7,213 nucleotides of DNA from Nitrososphaerales archaeon TH5888 (GTDB lineage: Archaea > Thermoproteota > Nitrososphaeria > Nitrososphaerales > Nitrososphaeraceae). The position numbers were made by a program, and so were the translations under genes. Location: contig JAATVN010000070.1 of NCBI GenBank assembly GCA_014523595.1, positions 1 through 7,213 on the forward strand, written 5' to 3'. Under the pieces are notes generated by a model that worked only from the letters and a program-made list of their open reading frames with translations, was not told the origin of the DNA and made no database searches. Below, piece by piece: positions 1-5,348 of the stretch. Position 1 is the stretch's first letter, and each line of letters starts with the position of its first letter.

Positions 1-370
1 TCCGCCAGATAAAGAATCAAGAATCCAAATTTTTAAAATTCACACTTCAAAAAAACCCCTGGCAGATGACGTTAAAATTGAAACGCTAGCAGCCCACACA
101 GAAGGATATACAGGAGCCGATATAGCAGCACTTGCATCAGCCGCGGTAATGCTTGCTCTTAGGGGCCATATTGAAAAATATAAAGACCCCAAAAAGGCGG
201 AGTCGGCTAAAACCGAGTTAAAGCTAAATATGAAACATTTTGAAGAGGCGATGAAGAAGATTCGCCCATTGTCAAAACATGAAATTGAAACATACCGAAG
301 TATCGCTGAAAGGTTTGGAAAGCCGGAACTTACAAACGAAGTTATTGATAGAGAAACGGCTATAAAATAA
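1..370 (+). CDS. Cdc48/VAT-type AAA ATPase, C-terminal part (5'-partial)
   Basis: This is the last 122 codons of a gene that enters from the left edge, read from base 2 with stop TAA at 368-370. It begins with the typical late part of a AAA module, PPDKESRIQIFKIHTSKKPL, then the sensor-2 helix signature GYTGADIAAL near residues 36-45. A lysine- and glutamate-rich helical tail follows, with MKHFEEAMKKIRPLSKHEI resembling the end of the D2 domain of archaeal Cdc48/VAT. Family members form hexameric rings that unfold ubiquitin-like or degron-marked proteins in the cytoplasm, often feeding the proteasome. Walker A, Walker B and arginine-finger regions lie outside the window, so activity cannot be judged. 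The tail ends in RETAIK, without the hydrophobic-Tyr-X motif used for proteasome docking. A FtsH-like or other AAA member is less likely because of the PL-DDVKIETLA-GYTGADI spacing. The frame is intact through the A-rich stretch at 50-55. Confidence 0.9.
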   Translation, partial: PPDKESRIQIFKIHTSKKPLADDVKIETLAAHTEGYTGADIAALASAAVMLALRGHIEKYKDPKKAESAKTELKLNMKHFEEAMKKIRPLSKHEIETYRSIAERFGKPELTNEVIDRETAIK

Positions 371-373
371 TCA

Positions 374-432
374 AGGAACGTATTCTATACTATTGTTCCT
401 CCACTTTCGTTCCCTTTTCGTTAATTCTTTTG
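374..432 (+). terminator. Possible terminator of the AAA ATPase gene
   Basis: Four bases after the stop codon a 6-bp inverted repeat, AGGAAC (374-379) and GTTCCT (395-400), encloses 15 bases. It is followed by a pyrimidine-rich run to 432 with several T clusters (CTTTCG, CCCTTTTCG, TTCTTTT). Archaeal termination mainly needs T-rich tracts, so the tract counts more than the weak hairpin. It lies between two converging genes, where a terminator is expected. Confidence 0.35.
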
Positions 433-442
433 ATTGGGTCGT

Positions 443-465
443 TACATAAAAATCACTTTTATGTA
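443..465 (-). terminator. Hairpin overlapping the ureohydrolase stop codon
   Basis: A perfect 9-bp inverted repeat, TACATAAAA (443-451) and TTTTATGTA (457-465), has a 5-base loop. It covers the TAA stop (459-461) of the minus-strand ureohydrolase gene. A stem at this place could mark the 3' end of that mRNA or protect it. No strong oligo-T run follows on the minus strand, so a role in termination is only a possibility. Confidence 0.35.
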
Positions 466-1337
466 GTTCTGCCAAAAGAGATATCCATAGATGAAATTGT
501 TTCCATTAAAATTCTAGCCGCATGATTTGCTGTATTTTGATTTATGTCGTAATCAGGTGATAATTCCACTATATCCATACCAACTACCTGTAAATTTTCA
601 GTGATCTTCTTTATCATATATATTAAATCTAAGGGAAAAAGTCCCCCTGGCGCAGGGACAGAAACACCTGGAGCAACTCCCGGATCCATACAGTCCAAAT
701 CAATTGACAAATATACTTTGTTTGATTTACATTTAGAAATGATTTTCTTAACCACATGGTTTATGCCTACTTCAAGGATATCTAGTGGTGTCACTATCTC
801 CAATCCTCGTTTAGAGGCGTTCAATAATTCTTCTTGTTCAGCAGCCCTTGTTCCTATCAGGACACTTTTTTTAAAGTCGATATAATTAGAGGAATCGGTT
901 ATAACAGAACCATAATAGTTCCTAGTTGAAGAAACGAAATCAGGATGTGCGTCAAAATAAATCAGTGACACCTTGTCTCCATCTAATGCTTCGTTTACTG
1001 CTTGGAGGATAATAGTTGTAATAGAATGATCTCCTCCGATAGTTATCGGTATTTTTTTTGCAGTTACAATATCAAAAATTAATCTGTATAGGCCGTCCCT
1101 CGTTATATTACCAAAATCTAATATTTTTTTATTTTCGAGTGTTCCTTTCATTGGACAAATAGGTATTGTTTTTCCATCTCTTTCAAAAAATTCAAAAGTA
1201 TTTGATGCCGTTCGTAGACTGTCAGGTCCCTTACTTGCTCCCTTTCTCTTTGCATGAGATTTTGATTCGTCGGGTACGCCCATTACCACTATGTCTGCCT
1301 TAAAGATTGACTCAGCGTTTGAATGTAATAATTTCAC
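459..1337 (-). CDS. Agmatinase/arginase-family ureohydrolase
   Basis: A 292-residue protein, the normal length for the Mn-dependent ureohydrolases that cleave agmatine, arginine or related guanidino compounds to urea plus an amine. All six expected metal ligands are visible: H104 in GGDHSIT, D129/H131/D133 in FDAHPDF, and D213/D215 in SIDLDCMDPGVAPG. E258 in GMDIVELSPDYD matches the conserved acidic residue near the guanidinium. Odd point: where E. coli SpeB has DHGT and arginases have NLHG, this protein reads YYGS, so Y142 stands at the usual catalytic histidine. Putrescine synthesis by agmatine hydrolysis is the default role in archaea, but arginase, guanidinase or another guanidino substrate remains possible. 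The start is GTG at 1335-1337. An in-frame TGA lies 12 bases upstream and no other start codon lies between, so this start is well constrained. No Shine-Dalgarno motif is obvious. Family membership is sure; the substrate is not. Confidence 0.88.
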   Translation of the reverse strand: MKLLHSNAESIFKADIVVMGVPDESKSHAKRKGASKGPDSLRTASNTFEFFERDGKTIPICPMKGTLENKKILDFGNITRDGLYRLIFDIVTAKKIPITIGGDHSITTIILQAVNEALDGDKVSLIYFDAHPDFVSSTRNYYGSVITDSSNYIDFKKSVLIGTRAAEQEELLNASKRGLEIVTPLDILEVGINHVVKKIISKCKSNKVYLSIDLDCMDPGVAPGVSVPAPGGLFPLDLIYMIKKITENLQVVGMDIVELSPDYDINQNTANHAARILMETISSMDISFGRTT

Positions 1338-1380
1338 ATAAAAGAATCAATATACGAGCAATTTGAACATTGACGTCTCC

Positions 1381-1412
1381 CATAAATGCGCCGATTTCTG
1401 GAGCTAAAAAGA
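1381..1412 (-). promoter_or_regulatory. Weak promoter candidates for the ureohydrolase gene
   Basis: On the minus strand two AT-rich boxes are possible TATA elements: CATTTATG (1388-1381), predicting a transcript start near 1359 with a leader of about 20 bases, and TTTTTAGC within 1412-1402, predicting a start near 1381. Neither is a strong match. TATATT at 1354-1349 lies too close to the GTG start to serve this gene. Confidence 0.25.
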
Positions 1413-1476
1413 TGACGAAAAGGGACTTTAATGACTCACAGGATTCGTTAAATGAATTGAAATAGAACTAGAAATG

Positions 1477-1495
1477 AATAAAAATAAAAATAAAA
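1477..1495 (-). terminator. Oligo-T terminator of the CHRD gene
   Basis: Read on the minus strand, TTTTATTTTTATTTTTATT begins 10 bases past the CHRD stop codon. Repeated T5 runs this close to a stop are the usual intrinsic termination signal of archaeal RNA polymerase. It separates the CHRD gene from the ureohydrolase gene on the same strand, so the two are probably not an operon. Confidence 0.65.
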
Positions 1496-1505
1496 GAGAG
1501 TTGGC

Positions 1506-2078
1506 TTACTCAGTTAGAGTTGAAAATCCAACACTGGAATTGGTCGAATTGGTTGTTCCTGCTTCTGGCTTGTCCGAATTTACGATTTGGCCTCTAATTT
1601 CTCCGTCAGGATGTTCTGCAGTGTGCACATTTACATAAACATCGCCTGAGTCCATCGCGGCAGCTAAGTCGTCTAAGGTCTTACCTTGCATTGGGCCCTT
1701 AAGGCTAGAGTCACTTATGTTTCCTCTGTGCATCATACCATATGCAGTATCTTTACCTTTGCTTGTTGGTGTATTGAGAAGGTCTGCAATTATATCACCG
1801 TTTTCTCCAGCCTTTGCCATGTGAATGTGTGCTGCTGAGGCATTCATTATTCCAGTGACATTGAGCTTATACTTCATAGTGCCATTGGCCGGTACAGTAA
1901 ACTCACCTTCTCCAGTGGCACTAGTCTGTACAGCAGGTACTTCATTTTCTCCACTTAATGGTGCGTCATAAGGATACTTTGCTGCATGTATCTGATCAAC
2001 GACTGATACAGTAAGCAAAACCGACAGCGAGATAGCTAACCCTAGTATGCTTGCAAGTAGCAATTTGCTTGAATTCAT
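1506..2078 (-). CDS. Exported CHRD-domain protein
   Basis: A 190-residue protein with a signal peptide at residues 1-33: a short basic start (NSSK), a hydrophobic core at about 6-28, and a likely cut after AHA. A CHRD domain follows at about 38-167. It opens with APLSGENEVPAVQTSATGEG, contains AHIHMAKAGENG (83-94), and closes with VYVNVHTAEHPDGEIRGQI (147-165), the hallmark end of this domain. CHRD domains were named from chordin and also occur in secreted microbial proteins; their molecular function is not established. H84, H86, H152 and H156 could bind a metal, which is inference. The tail from 168 is rich in Ser, Thr and Asn. The mature part holds six N-X-S/T sequons (N65, N73, N79, N120, N177, N180), so it may be N-glycosylated on the cell surface. 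The ATG at 2076-2078 is preceded by AGGT at a plausible ribosome-binding distance and by a well-placed TATA box. No transmembrane segment follows the signal peptide. Confidence 0.9.
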   Translation of the reverse strand: MNSSKLLLASILGLAISLSVLLTVSVVDQIHAAKYPYDAPLSGENEVPAVQTSATGEGEFTVPANGTMKYKLNVTGIMNASAAHIHMAKAGENGDIIADLLNTPTSKGKDTAYGMMHRGNISDSSLKGPMQGKTLDDLAAAMDSGDVYVNVHTAEHPDGEIRGQIVNSDKPEAGTTNSTNSSVGFSTLTE

Positions 2079-2101
2079 CTCATAACCTTGGTCCTTGCCG
2101 A

Positions 2102-2114
2102 CTAAAATATATTA
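2102..2114 (-). promoter_or_regulatory. TATA box of the CHRD gene
   Basis: The minus strand reads TAATATATTTTAG, with its core about 27 bases before the ATG. Archaeal transcription starts about 25 bases after the TATA centre, so the leader should be very short. AGGT just before the ATG may still help ribosome binding. Confidence 0.55.
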
Positions 2115-2392
2115 CGTAAACAGTCAACAAAAGAGTTTTATATTACTTCGAAATTGGGCAATAAAAATAACCCTCCCTTTTCAGGTTCTAGGTGTAGTAG
2201 ACGCGAATAGTTAAACCTAAGAACTAAATATTTAAGAATACACAAGTGAATTTTGAACAATGATTCTGTTAACTGTTAAGGTTATTGTCTTAACACAGTA
2301 AATATTTTTGCTTTGGTCCCAGCAACAGCGATCAATTAACTCAGGTCAGAATCTGCAAACCTCTTGGAGACTAATCACACATTCTATATCTT
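2115..2392. other. Non-coding region between the CHRD gene and the 2393 reading frame
   Basis: I see no coding frame of useful length here. It holds a plus-strand TATA-like box AAATATTTAAG (2226-2236) and a hairpin followed by a T run at 2275-2309. The last 35 bases carry a second open frame, LETNHTFYIF (2364-2393), which could be the continuation of the damaged gene that follows. Confidence 0.4.
2275..2309 (+). terminator. Hairpin with T5 run, terminator-like
   Basis: GTTAAG (2275-2280) pairs with CTTAAC (2289-2294) across an 8-base loop, and T5 lies at 2305-2309. The shape is that of an intrinsic terminator on the plus strand, yet no gene ends just before it. A TATA-like box at 2226-2236 predicts a transcript start near 2258, which would give an RNA of only about 50 bases. 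Speculative. Confidence 0.25.
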
Positions 2393-2797
2393 TTGGAAGC
2401 AGAACCAAACTTTAACAATATCAGGGGGAAGGGTGATGGTTATTTTCTTTATCTCATCAGCCAAATTGAAACTAATGATAAAAATCCATTTTCTAGGGAC
2501 ATTAAAGGTCAGTTTAAAGTACCAAAAACTGCAGACCTGATTTCATTGAAATTTCAAGCAAATAAGTCTCAAGCAGATAGTTACTATTCTATAAGAGATA
2601 TACAAATAATTCCTGCACAAGAAAGATACATTCCATTCATCTCTGATTTTGAAAGAACCGAACATTCCATCTCACTGGCCTCGGTAACATATTTGTATTC
2701 GGATTGGGTTAAACTGGATGAGAATCTAAGCTCCATTTCCACAGTAACAAGTAAATTGCTTCAGGGATCTAAATCTGTTAAAGTCTCTTATCGTTAG
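2393..2797 (+). CDS. Unrecognised protein or gene remnant, possible beta-sandwich fragment
   Basis: An open frame of 134 codons with plausible protein composition but no ATG or GTG anywhere. The best available start is TTG at 2393, with TAA upstream in frame at 2372 and no ribosome-binding site. I do not recognise the family. The alternating polar/hydrophobic segments (GYFLYLISQIETND, ADLISLKFQANKSQ, YYSIRDIQIIP) look like strands of an extracellular jelly-roll or carbohydrate-binding fold; this is an impression from pattern only. There is no signal peptide or membrane segment. Just before it, in another frame, LETNHTFYIF leads up to a TTTT run (2391-2394), so a one-base slip there would lengthen the protein leftwards. 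After the TAG stop the same frame stays open to about 2870. Together these signs favour a truncated or frameshifted surface-protein gene over an intact small gene. A real TTG-started protein cannot be excluded. Confidence 0.45.
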   Translation: MEAEPNFNNIRGKGDGYFLYLISQIETNDKNPFSRDIKGQFKVPKTADLISLKFQANKSQADSYYSIRDIQIIPAQERYIPFISDFERTEHSISLASVTYLYSDWVKLDENLSSISTVTSKLLQGSKSVKVSYR

Positions 2798-2966
2798 TGG
2801 CCAAGCAAAAATATTTTTGTTGAGAAAAAAATTGATAATAAAGTTCCACGAATGTGTGAAAATCCCGTTTAGAAGACATAACGGATATCAACTAAGAACC
2901 AAGTATTCGATATCTCCAATGTTATCTTGTTTAATTTAATATTATTTTGGTTAAATTCTTTATTAG

Positions 2967-2983
2967 TTATTTTATGATATTAT
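2967..2983 (+). promoter_or_regulatory. AT-rich promoter candidate of the metal transporter gene
   Basis: An AT-rich block ending in GATATTATA, around 2967-2983, is the best TATA candidate before the transporter. It would give a transcript start near 3000-3008. The GGAG at 2999-3002 would then be at or near the transcript end, so its use as a ribosome-binding site is uncertain. Two GATATC palindromes (2884-2889 and 2909-2914), 25 bases apart, lie further upstream. Confidence 0.3.
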
Positions 2984-3015
2984 AGTTAGATAAGAAAAGG
3001 AGAGTTGAAAGTAAA

Positions 3016-3936
3016 TTGAAATTAACCACTGTTAGCCGCAAGCATGTTTTGGTAATTGTATTGTTATTGACTTCTGTCTATTTTGTTGCTCAAATTATAA
3101 TCGGACTAGTTATCGGGAGTCTTGCCCTATTATCAGATGCTGGGCATATGTTGATAGATGTCTGTGGACTTGTAATGGCACTTTTAGCAATATCGTTTAG
3201 CCAGAAAGCTGCCACACCAAAAAGAACATATGGATTTTATCGAGCAGAAATACTGACATCACTTCTAAATAGCTTGTTCCTTATTTTGTTATCGTTTTAC
3301 ATATTATATGAGGCATATCAGAGAATTCTTTCACCATCAGAAATAGGTGGATATCCAATAATACTGGTAGCCTCTATAGGACTTGGAATTAACTTACTCG
3401 GAATTATTCTGCTTCGTCCATACACAAAATTTAATGAATCAAATGCTAGTTACCATGATAAGGAAGGTAATGTAAGGGAGGAGAAGAACCTGAATATACA
3501 TGGGGCATATCTAGAAATATTTGCTGATACAATTGGGTCTGTTGGAGTTATTCTTGCTGGCTTAATAATAGTACTTACAAAGTTCTATCAGGTAGATGCT
3601 TTAATCAGCATTGGTATAGCTATATTCATCCTTCCAAGAACTTGGTCTCTATTGAGAAAATCAATTCACATTCTGATTGAAGGGACTCCCTCTCACTTGT
3701 GTCACGAAGAAATAAAGAACTCTATCCTGAATGTCAAGGGAGTAACCGGTGTATTTGATTTACATATATGGACAATAACCTCTGGAATTTATGCTCTATC
3801 TGCTCATGTAGTAATTATGGATAATAATAGGTCTCGGGAAATCTTGCAAGAAATAAATTCTATTCTTGAAAAGAATTTCAAGATAAACCATGCGACAATA
3901 CAATTAGAACCTTATCACGAGTCTAATAAAATCTAG
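3016..3936 (+). CDS. Cation diffusion facilitator (CzcD/ZnT-type) metal efflux transporter
   Basis: A 306-residue inner-membrane antiporter that would export divalent metal, most likely zinc, in exchange for protons. Six membrane segments can be placed at about 11-33, 36-60, 79-98, 112-133, 163-187 and 190-207, followed by the cytoplasmic domain at 222-306 (LIEGTP, then GVFDLHIWTITSGIYALSAH). The transport site in segment 2 is intact: H44 and D48 in SDAGHMLID. In segment 5 the usual HxxxD reads E167-I-F-A-D171 in HGAYLEIFADTIGSVG, so one histidine ligand is replaced by glutamate. I believe this variant recurs in some prokaryotic CzcD-like proteins, but it could shift metal choice. The loop between segments 4 and 5 has few histidines, unlike many zinc transporters. 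The start is TTG at 3016. It lies 13 bases after GGAG and just before the first membrane segment; TAG in frame at 2983 limits extension and no ATG fits nearby. It stands alone, with no metal-sensing regulator beside it. Confidence 0.92.
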   Translation: MKLTTVSRKHVLVIVLLLTSVYFVAQIIIGLVIGSLALLSDAGHMLIDVCGLVMALLAISFSQKAATPKRTYGFYRAEILTSLLNSLFLILLSFYILYEAYQRILSPSEIGGYPIILVASIGLGINLLGIILLRPYTKFNESNASYHDKEGNVREEKNLNIHGAYLEIFADTIGSVGVILAGLIIVLTKFYQVDALISIGIAIFILPRTWSLLRKSIHILIEGTPSHLCHEEIKNSILNVKGVTGVFDLHIWTITSGIYALSAHVVIMDNNRSREILQEINSILEKNFKINHATIQLEPYHESNKI

Positions 3937-4295
3937 TTACTATCCTAGTAGAAAACCAGAAGAAGAAAACGAAGGAGTGTGAAGTAAAGACTGCTTTAAA
4001 ATCTCAAATGAATTAACTTCACGTTACTAAGCTAATAACAGGGCAAAGTCAAGAATTTCAAATATTATTTCTATTTTTATTTTTTTCCTATTAAAAAAAT
4101 GGTGATGGCATTAGAGGTATAATCAGATCTCTGTCGTAAATATATCGCAAGATTCCAGTACATTCTCGGTAGTACAAATGATACGATAGAAGTTATCATT
4201 ATGCCAAAATAATCAAAAATTTTTTAGGTTAAGGTTACAAAATAGTTCCCAATAGTACACACTTGGCATTTACTAAATGAATCGTAATTATTTAG
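3937..4295. other. Non-coding region after the metal transporter
   Basis: No convincing gene. It contains the T-rich tract at 4064-4086, an AT-only inverted repeat ATTTTTTT/AAAAAAAT (4079-4086, 4093-4100) and a 7-bp inverted repeat AATGATA/TATCATT (4177-4183, 4194-4200). At its right edge is a hairpin overlapping the next gene's stop codon. A 40-codon minus-strand frame (4199 to 4077) exists but has no further support. Confidence 0.5.
4064..4086 (+). terminator. T-rich tract, probable transcription stop
   Basis: TATTATTTCTATTTTTATTTTTTT (4063-4086) is the first strong plus-strand T tract after the transporter stop codon, about 130 bases downstream. It would give the transporter mRNA a long 3' untranslated part. 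Multiple T5-T7 runs are the normal archaeal signal. Confidence 0.45.
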
Positions 4296-4296
4296 T
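4272..4296 (-). terminator. Hairpin overlapping the stop codon of the repeat protein
   Basis: ACTAAAT (4272-4278) and ATTTAGT (4290-4296) form a 7-bp stem with an 11-base loop. The stem touches the TAA stop (4296-4298) of the minus-strand gene. A T-rich stretch on the minus strand follows only about 50 bases later (around 4230-4210). The placement matches the hairpin at 443-465. Confidence 0.3.
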
Positions 4297-4520
4297 TAAT
4301 CCTTCTTTAATTCGTCCGAAGCGTTAGCTGAATCATCTACTGCGTTATCAGCTTTATCTGCTGCTCTTTTGGCCCTTTCTGCTGAATCATCAGCTGCTCT
4401 TTTGGCCCTTTCTGCTGAATCATCAACAGTTTTTTGAGCTTTAGCAGCCGCATCTTTAGAATCGTCAGCCTTTTCCTTCCCGCCTGCTAAGCTTCGCTTA
4501 AGTTTATCAAGAAAACCCAT
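4296..4520 (-). CDS. Small charged helical protein with 11-residue repeats (LEA-like)
   Basis: A 74-residue protein starting MGFLDKLKRSLAGG, a short amphipathic helix that could touch a membrane. Five 11-residue units fill residues 17-71: KADDSKDAAAK, AQKTVDDSAER, AKRAADDSAER, AKRAADKADNA and VDDSANASDEL. It then ends in KKD. Ala, Asp, Lys and Arg dominate; there is no Cys, Trp or signal peptide. Eleven-residue periodicity with this composition is typical of LEA-type stress proteins and right-handed coiled coils, so a role in desiccation, osmotic or membrane stress is a reasonable guess without direct proof. An in-frame ATG exists further upstream (4581-4583). I chose 4518-4520 because a strong TATA box sits exactly 26 bases before it, implying a leaderless mRNA. 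The longer version would add an unlikely hydrophobic extension that overlaps the promoter. The repeat could also be a low-complexity linker with no enzymatic role. Confidence 0.72.
   Translation of the reverse strand: MGFLDKLKRSLAGGKEKADDSKDAAAKAQKTVDDSAERAKRAADDSAERAKRAADKADNAVDDSANASDELKKD
4360..4425 (-). repeat. Perfect 33-bp tandem duplication
   Basis: Bases 4360-4392 and 4393-4425 are identical. Each 33-bp unit encodes one 11-residue repeat (DDSAERAKRAA in register). No silent differences separate the copies, so the duplication is recent or kept uniform by recombination. Confidence 0.9.
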
Positions 4521-4540
4521 TGAAATAGTGTAAGTGCTCA

Positions 4541-4551
4541 AAATATTTAAA
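4541..4551 (-). promoter_or_regulatory. TATA box for a leaderless transcript of the repeat protein
   Basis: The minus strand reads CTTTAAATATTT here. Its centre is about 26 bases before the A of the ATG at 4520, the distance at which transcription would start on the start codon itself. This spacing decides the start codon of the gene. Confidence 0.6.
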
Positions 4552-4601
4552 GCTTGAATATCTGGTGGATAAATTAGGAGCAATAAATATAGTAATACTA
4601 A

Positions 4602-5143
4602 GCTAGGGTCACTTCCAGAACTAGCGTTGCAGCTTGGTTCAAAACGTCGACAGATTACAATTCTGATTCCTTTATTGTGAATAAGGCGGGAGCATCAGAC
4701 AATCTGAAATATGGTATATGGATGACAAATGCAGAAATATTAAGGGGTGGACTCTGAAACTGCGAGTGGGCGCTTTCGAGCGCAAAATCTCCATTATCAT
4801 ATAGCGACGGAAACTGACAATACGTAAGTAGTAACATTTGAATGTCCTGCTATATGTCTTTACATAGATGGAGTTCCCGTTGCCACTAAATCAGCTTCAG
4901 CAAGTCCAAACAGTGGTGGAGAGGAACCGATAAGAATGGGAGCTGATTTGTAATGTCTCAACAACTATTTCGTAAGATAAGCAAGTTGCTATCTTTGAGG
5001 TTCCAGAATCAGCTTCAGACTCAAACCTTGTATTAAAACTCACAGTTACTGACGATGAAGATGATTCGGGGACTGATGATGTTACTGTAGAAGTAGAGCA
5101 AATTCCTCAAGATAAATCAAATTCTGAAGGCGAATTCAATTAA
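4602..5143 (+). pseudogene. Decayed LamG/PKD-type surface protein gene
   Basis: Pieces of one extracellular protein are spread over all three plus frames. In frame from 4602, VAAWFKTSTDYNSDSFIVNK and then SDNLKYGIWMTNAEILRGG form the front of a LamG (concanavalin-like) domain, ending at TGA 4755. The frame shifts to ETASG (4756-4770), then shifts again to KSPLSYSDGN (4785-4814). There TGA at 4815 stands where LamG domains normally have tryptophan (DGNWH). The end, LYIDGVPVATKSASASPNSG then EEPIRMGADL, lies in the second frame up to TAA 4951. From 4976 a third frame reads KQVAIFEVPESASDSNLVLK then LTVTDDEDDSGTDDVTVEVE up to TAA 5141, the last strands of a PKD-like domain. LamG and PKD modules occur in secreted adhesins and sugar-binding proteins. 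At least three shifts and several stops mean it is dead. The 5' end is missing. The minus-strand frame at 4655-4837 is its shadow. Confidence 0.78.
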
Positions 5144-5237
5144 TTAATTTTTGTTATTCTCAACGCGAATAAGTAATATTCTCAATATTGTCATTAATTG
5201 AAAATCTTGATGCGAGATAAGACACCAAATGTAGATT

Positions 5238-5260
5238 TACCGAAATTATATAAGTCGGTA
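5238..5260 (+). promoter_or_regulatory. TATA box bracketed by an inverted repeat, glycosyltransferase promoter
   Basis: ATTATATAA (5245-5253) is a good archaeal TATA box. It is enclosed by TACCGA (5238-5243) and TCGGTA (5255-5260), a perfect 6-bp inverted repeat. A dimeric regulator bound here would block TATA-binding protein. The predicted transcript start is near 5275, giving a leader of about 70 bases. Confidence 0.5.
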
Positions 5261-5348
5261 CTAGAGTTGTAAGGGAGATAAAAAACTCTTAATACCCGCC
5301 ATTTCTATAGATTTTTGGAATTTGTTTTCAAATCGGAGTAATGCAGAG

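Noticed and set aside
45..70. Apparent frameshift in the AAA ATPase near the A-rich stretch
   Set aside because: Careful codon counting shows that the frame entering at base 2 continues without interruption to the stop at 368.
601..885. Plus-strand 94-codon frame
   Set aside because: It lies antisense inside the well-supported ureohydrolase gene and has no recognisable protein character.
4079..4100. AT-only inverted repeat as a regulatory element
   Set aside because: An A/T homopolymer pair in AT-rich DNA is expected by chance; only the T tract is likely meaningful.
4521..4583. Longer N-terminus for the repeat protein (ATG at 4581-4583)
   Set aside because: The extra 21 codons overlap the TATA box that is ideally placed for the internal ATG at 4518-4520.
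4655..4837. Minus-strand 60-codon frame
   Set aside because: It is antisense to the LamG part of the pseudogene, whose conserved motifs are on the plus strand.
5322..5348. TTG start for the glycosyltransferase
   Set aside because: The GGAG site at 5335-5338 serves the ATG at 5349; the added residues match nothing in the family.
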